This document shows, piece after piece, positions 33,201 to 37,151 of a DNA stretch of 37,151 bases. This DNA is from Gryganskiella cystojenkinii (lineage: Eukaryota > Mortierellomycota > Mortierellomycetes > Mortierellales > Mortierellaceae). Positions within the stretch are counted from its first letter, which is position 1. The number at the start of each line of letters is the position of its first letter. The DNA is taken from NCBI GenBank assembly GCA_015852425.1, contig JAAAIG010000347.1, positions 1-37,151 of the forward strand. Direction: 5' to 3'. The position numbers and the translations under genes were made by a program. Under the pieces are notes generated by a model that saw nothing but the letters and a program-made list of their open reading frames with translations, made no database searches and was not told where the DNA came from.

Positions 33201-34648
33201 TGATTGTTTCTTCCAGGCACGACCGCGCTGGCGAGATTGTGGCGATAATGCATGTTTTGGTCTTTCCTCCAAGAGAATCCTCGAGTAACCTCGTAAGCTT
33301 ACTCTCTCTATCATCGGTTAGTCAATTCACAAATAGATATATTAGTTTCCAAGGCAAGGCTATATTTTGCGTATTTAAAAGAAGCACGCGTTTCGATTGT
33401 GAACATACCTGTAAGGGATATGCTGCGACCTCTCTACCAACGAGTTGATAACCCTTCCGAGCGTCAGCAAACTCTGGTTAATCCGTCCCGCTTCCTTAGC
33501 TTGCGTCGCCTCTGCTCCTGAACGGGCAATGTTTTCGGATCCAGCCAAATCCACTAGATTCAGTTTGCCAATCTTCAACAGCTCCTCGCCATCATCAGTC
33601 GTTTCCTTGACATGGACTGTAACGGAAAAAATTCCATGAGATCGACTGGACTTGTCGTTACTCTTTGTCGCCGCAACAGTACGTTTAGCACTACCGCGTC
33701 TCAGGGCTTCGATACCTTGTGTGGCGTTAAAGACCGCAACCTCCTCCAGTCCTTGGACAAGCGGACCCTGCTTCTTAAGATTATCAAAAATCTTGACGGC
33801 CTTGCGGTCATCTTCGGGTACCAAGAGATCTTTGATTTCCTCGTTGTAGAGCTCCAGGAAGGAGACACGGACCGTGTACTCGGTCTCTCTCCTCTCCAGG
33901 ATGGCAAAGAGTTGGTAAAGGGTTCGAGGGATGATGCCTGCATCTCTGGAACACTCTCCAAAGTTGTCGCGTAGGTCGCCTTCCATGGTAAAAGTCTTTC
34001 CAGTTCCAGTCTGGCCATAGGCAAAGATGGTGCAATTGTATCCAGTTAGGACTTCGTCCAGGATCGGGGTCACGACCTCGTTGTAGATTTGCTCCTGGTC
34101 CGAATACGAAAAGACTCGATCAAAACTGTAGCTCTTGGATGGTGCACGATCGCCCAGTGTCGATGGGACGAGAATGTCCTTTTTGTTGTGGGCTTGAACC
34201 GCTACGGGTGAATTCTCTTTTTGCTCACGCTCGCTTCGACCCCTGATGGTGGAAAACAAGGAAGATAATATGAATGATTAGATTATTAGCTTCCTCGTAA
34301 TCCTGGTAGACTAGAAAAGGTATAGAGTCGCGGCTCGTACCTGATGCGGACAACGACCTGGATATTGAGCTCCTTGTTCCCACCGATTAAACCTTGCTGG
34401 CTGGTCGAGGCGGACATTGTCTTTGAAGACTGCAGTTGTTGTTGTTGGAGCGGTTGATTAGTCGAATTAAGAGTTTTGATGCTGGAGCCTCCGCCGTTTC
34501 CTGATGAGACAGAAGATAGAGAGTCGGAAGAGAGCCTACGGCGGACAGAGTTTGAGGTCGAGTCTGAATCTGAGGCTGGCTGACCGAGATGCCTTTGGTT
34601 GGTGATGTGATTGCGCGAGGCAGCAGACCCGCTTTTGGGGCCAAACAT
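30237..34648 (-). CDS. bimC: Kinesin-5 (BimC/Eg5 family) mitotic motor, 1337 aa
   Basis: Five exons: 34648-34341, 34242-33409, 33307-33073, 32974-31418 and 31316-30237, with phases 2, 2, 0, 0. A Ser/Gln-rich N-terminal extension (1-92) leads into the motor (about 95-460): [22 protein letters not shown]-loop GQTGTGKT at 179-186, NxxSSRSH-type switch I (NDKSSRSH), switch II DLAGSE and [11 protein letters not shown]. The neck is [10 protein letters not shown] long coiled coil (about 500-1000) follows. The BimC box [16 protein letters not shown] lies near 1018-1033 with a CDK-type Thr1021-Pro site. Kinesin-5 motors form bipolar tetramers that slide antiparallel spindle microtubules apart. The C-terminus is low-complexity and ends in a Gly/Arg-rich tail, an unusual addition. 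Length is above the 1000-1200 typical of fungi because of both tails. Confidence 0.95.
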
Positions 34649-35189
34649 CAACGGGAGGCTTGTGTGTCTCGAGAGCGAGGGAAAATGCGTGTAGTGAAAG
34701 GGGATTGTGCGCTTGATGTATTTAACCTGTCCTCGCCTCGCTTTACGATTTGATTGTGAGGATTGGTGGATGTTAACGGTGTACGAAGAGGGAGGTGAAA
34801 AAGGAGGAACCAAATTAAGAATGCATATGAACGAGACACCTCTACATCAAAACAAAATAACGCGACAAAAAGGGTGGCGTTCAGTTTTACAGGGCAAACA
34901 GGCGGAGACACAGATCCAAAAAAAATTCGAGGGACAGATTTTCATTTAAGCAAGCCCCTGGGGGAGGTACACCATGATATTTATTGTTAGTCTACATCCC
35001 ATAACCATGTGGCAATAACTACCTGTCTCCATGTGGTCCCACCTACCCAGTACCCCGCAAACAACGCAAAAAAAGCTCCTGGGAAGAACGCGAGTACATA
35101 CCAGCACGTGATATGATGTGTTGGTCACGTGAATTTGTGAGTCTTTAGGTCAAGGATTTTTCTAATAATCTGGCAAATAAGTAATCCCC
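34649..35189. other. Kinesin-5 upstream region
   Basis: About 540 bp between the kinesin-5 start (minus) and the tRNA. It contains the kinesin-5 promoter and no supported gene. The minus-strand frame upstream of 34648 is continuous to 34813 but lacks motor-family similarity, and I regard it as leader. Confidence 0.5.
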
Positions 35190-35261
35190 GCTAACATAGT
35201 ATAATGGTTAGTATATCTCGTTGTGGCCGAGACGATCCTGGTTCGATTCCAGGTGTTAGCA
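35190..35261 (+). tRNA. tRNA-His: tRNA-His (anticodon GUG)
   Basis: A 72-nt cloverleaf without intron. The acceptor stem GCTAACA pairs with TGTTAGC, followed by A73. The anticodon arm is TCTCG-TTGTGGC-CGAGA with GTG at positions 34-36. The T arm is CCTGG-TTCGATT-CCAGG, which includes the B-box GGTTCGATTCC. The G at position -1 of mature tRNA-His would be added after transcription in eukaryotes; the base before G1 here is C. Confidence 0.97.
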
Positions 35262-35268
35262 CATTACA

Positions 35269-35273
35269 TTTTT
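35269..35273 (+). terminator. RNA polymerase III terminator of tRNA-His
   Basis: A run of five T on the coding strand, 7 nt after the tRNA 3' end. This is the usual stop signal for polymerase III. Confidence 0.8.
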
Positions 35274-35584
35274 GCACCTCCGACTTTTGTGCTAACGACG
35301 AGGAGACCCGCACATGCTGCTTCCACGATACCGATACAGAAAGCCTCTGTCAAACTAGTGTTCAAAAAGGCATATTTTTGATCCAATCTGCCACCATGGT
35401 GCGTCTCTGTCCATGGCGCCTGTGGAGCATACAGGTCAACGATTCCTTTTTTTTTCATTGCAAACAGCCTCGCTTAGGCTCTGTTTTTTATTTAGCTTTT
35501 ACTCTGATCCCTGTTGCTCTCTTTTCGTCTCTTTGTTTGTCGACGCACTTCTCCGACCTTTTTTGACGCAAACGACGTCCAGTC

Positions 35585-37151
35585 ATGAAACGCGATGATG
35601 TTACCGCCGAGCAAAACTACAGCTGGACCCTCACCTTCAGCATCCCTCCCTCTATTTTTACCAAAGATGGCTCGGACACCTCTCCTCCCATCTCTAGAAC
35701 CTTTCACAAGATTTCGCCCAACCTCAGTCATCAAGGTTACTGGAACTGTATTTTTACAGAGTCCAAGAATCAACAGTTGTCGGAACTCGTCAATCTCGAC
35801 CTCGCCTTAGTGTGGTTGTCTAGATTTGAACCGGAGCAACTATGTCAAGCCTCGAGTCCAGATCATCAGGCTGACATCATGTTGTCCACAGCTGCCACGA
35901 GCACTACTAGCGCGCTTTCTTTCTCCAGGGATAAAACCCGACAACAACAAGAAGTGGAGACTCAAGAACTCGTCAGTCGGATCAAGACAATGAAGGTCCG
36001 TTCAGATGCGACGCTGTCTGTGTTGCAGGTCGAACCCCTCGACGGTCGAGGGATCCTTGAAGGCCGTCCTGTCCACAGTAAGCGCCAACAACCCAATAGA
36101 AAAAAGAAAAAAGAAAAAAGAGCTTGCAAAAATGCAATTTATCACAATTGTCCTTTTTTTTGACCCATTGCCACATTGTCAACATAGTCTCTCTGCAGCC
36201 ATCTCGAATCCTTCGGAACGGTTACTACATGTTTCGAGTAGCTTTCTACACCCAGGATATCTCTCAGTGCCGCCCCCCGCGGCAGCCTCTCTTTGCTTCG
36301 TTTCTGGATATCAACCCAGAGTTCGATCCCTCGCGATATCGTCCTCACGAGTCTACAGATATCTGCTTCAAGTTTCCAAAGAGTCAGATTTCCCGTTTTC
36401 TCGGCGGTCGAGCTGAGGACCCTCAGGAGATTCATGCTCACGCCTCAATCCTCAGTCACAGTCCCTATTTCACACAACTGATCGCAAACACGATACAACG
36501 GGAGAAAGACGACGCATCGGATGAGATACTCGGCTTTGAGATTACGGAGTTCGGTTCCGAGGTCTTTTGTGTTCTGCTGAGATACCTTTACACGGGTCGG
36601 ATCGAAATGCTCCCTCGGTTGATGGACAAAGGCCCTAAAAATGCCGCTGACTTTGACACGCGACTGCCTCACCCGCCATGTCTGTCGCTTGAATCTACTT
36701 CACCAACTCGCAGAGCACAGCAATCGACCCCCGACTCTACCACTGCTCGTCAACGCATTGGATCGATCACACCTGTCCACTTTGAGGATCTCTACCGGAT
36801 CGCGGACCGTTACGAGGTCCAGGATTTAAAGGCTCTTTCACTCAAGGCAATCCAGTGCAATCTGGACATGACGATTGCGGTCTCGATGCTGGCCAAACTC
36901 CCTTACGACGCCTGTCAACAGGGGATCGAGACCCAGGGAGAGAGTTTCGGAGGCCAGACGGACCAAGATCGATTCTTTCGTCGAACTCAGACAACAATCG
37001 CGGCGGATCTTATCAGGGAGTACGTGCAGTTTTACAGCACGAAGGTGGACTTGTTGGGTATGGAACATTCACCCCCAGGTCATCTGTTCTCGGTGCAGGA
37101 GCGTCGAGCGGCTATCCGAGAGATTGGCGATTGTGTCTTGAGCAATCTCAC
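35585..37151 (+). CDS. BTB/POZ domain protein, partial (runs off the window)
   Basis: Exon 1 35585-36077, exon 2 from 36188 to the window end without a stop, phase 1; at least 485 residues. The start is the first ATG after an in-frame TGA. The N-terminal half (NYSWTLTFSIPPSIF, then VEPLDGRGILEG and NGYYMFRVAFYT) has the feel of a MATH-type beta domain, but this is tentative. The BTB core lies at about 220-305 (DICFKFP, HAHASILSHSPYFTQLI, FGSEVFCVLLRYLYTGRIE). A polar insert of about 50 residues follows, then HFEDLYRIADRYEVQDLKALSLKAI, the usual BTB helical end. Proteins of this form often recruit substrates to Cullin-3 ubiquitin ligases, and large families exist in early-diverging fungi. The C-terminal part is missing, so nothing can be said of further domains. 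Confidence 0.85.

Noticed and set aside
1..37151. Search for transposons, CRISPR arrays, viral genes or a secondary-metabolite cluster
   Set aside because: No transposase, reverse transcriptase, terminal repeats, spaced repeats, polyketide or peptide synthetase domains were seen. CYP51 is a housekeeping P450, not a cluster enzyme.

Overview
The window looks like chromosomal DNA of an early-diverging filamentous fungus, most likely Mortierellomycotina or a near relative. That placement is an inference from four things: fungal-type single-copy genes (SDO1, COQ4, SFM1, CYP51, kinesin-5), many short GT-AG introns of about 70-150 nt, two half-size ABCA-type transporters (absent from the common yeasts), and a metazoan-like USP48 deubiquitinase. 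I see no virus, transposon, CRISPR array or prokaryotic feature. Twelve protein-coding genes are modelled (one weak, one cut by the window edge), plus one tRNA-His. Exon joins were worked out by hand from splice sites, reading phase and family similarity. Every full-length model adds up to a whole number of codons.

Layout: (1) 1-4926: an orphan seven-transmembrane protein gene (minus) flanked by long non-coding stretches, including a purine-rich, G-tract-rich upstream region and a weak two-exon gene candidate. (2) 4927-10427: a half-size ABCA transporter (ABC1, minus) and a GRHPR-type 2-hydroxyacid dehydrogenase (minus). (3) 10700-15595: a compact housekeeping block holding a UBC4-like E2 with an altered HPN motif, SDO1, COQ4 and SFM1, arranged as two divergent pairs that meet head-on between SDO1 and COQ4. 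(4) 15596-23660: a second half-size ABCA transporter (ABC2, plus), then CYP51/ERG11 on the same strand. (5) 23932-34648: a 20-exon USP48-like deubiquitinase and a kinesin-5/BimC motor, both minus. (6) 35190 to the end: tRNA-His(GUG) and a BTB/POZ protein that runs off the window.

The most interesting signal is regulatory. The two ABCA genes face away from each other about 9.5 kb apart, yet their upstream regions share a roughly 60-bp block in the same gene-relative orientation (a CGATTCAC-type site, then GACACAA and AAGCTTAAA). Both also carry copies of a GTCGACTTTTG motif, one pair matching at 19 of 21 positions. This suggests a co-regulated pair, with ABC2 next to the sterol 14-alpha-demethylase gene. 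Other points: the E2 has His-Pro-Gly in place of His-Pro-Asn, SDO1 and ABC2 contain 16-17-nt microexons, the second transporter's ATPase domain has an insertion, and the kinesin-5 ends in a Gly/Arg tail.
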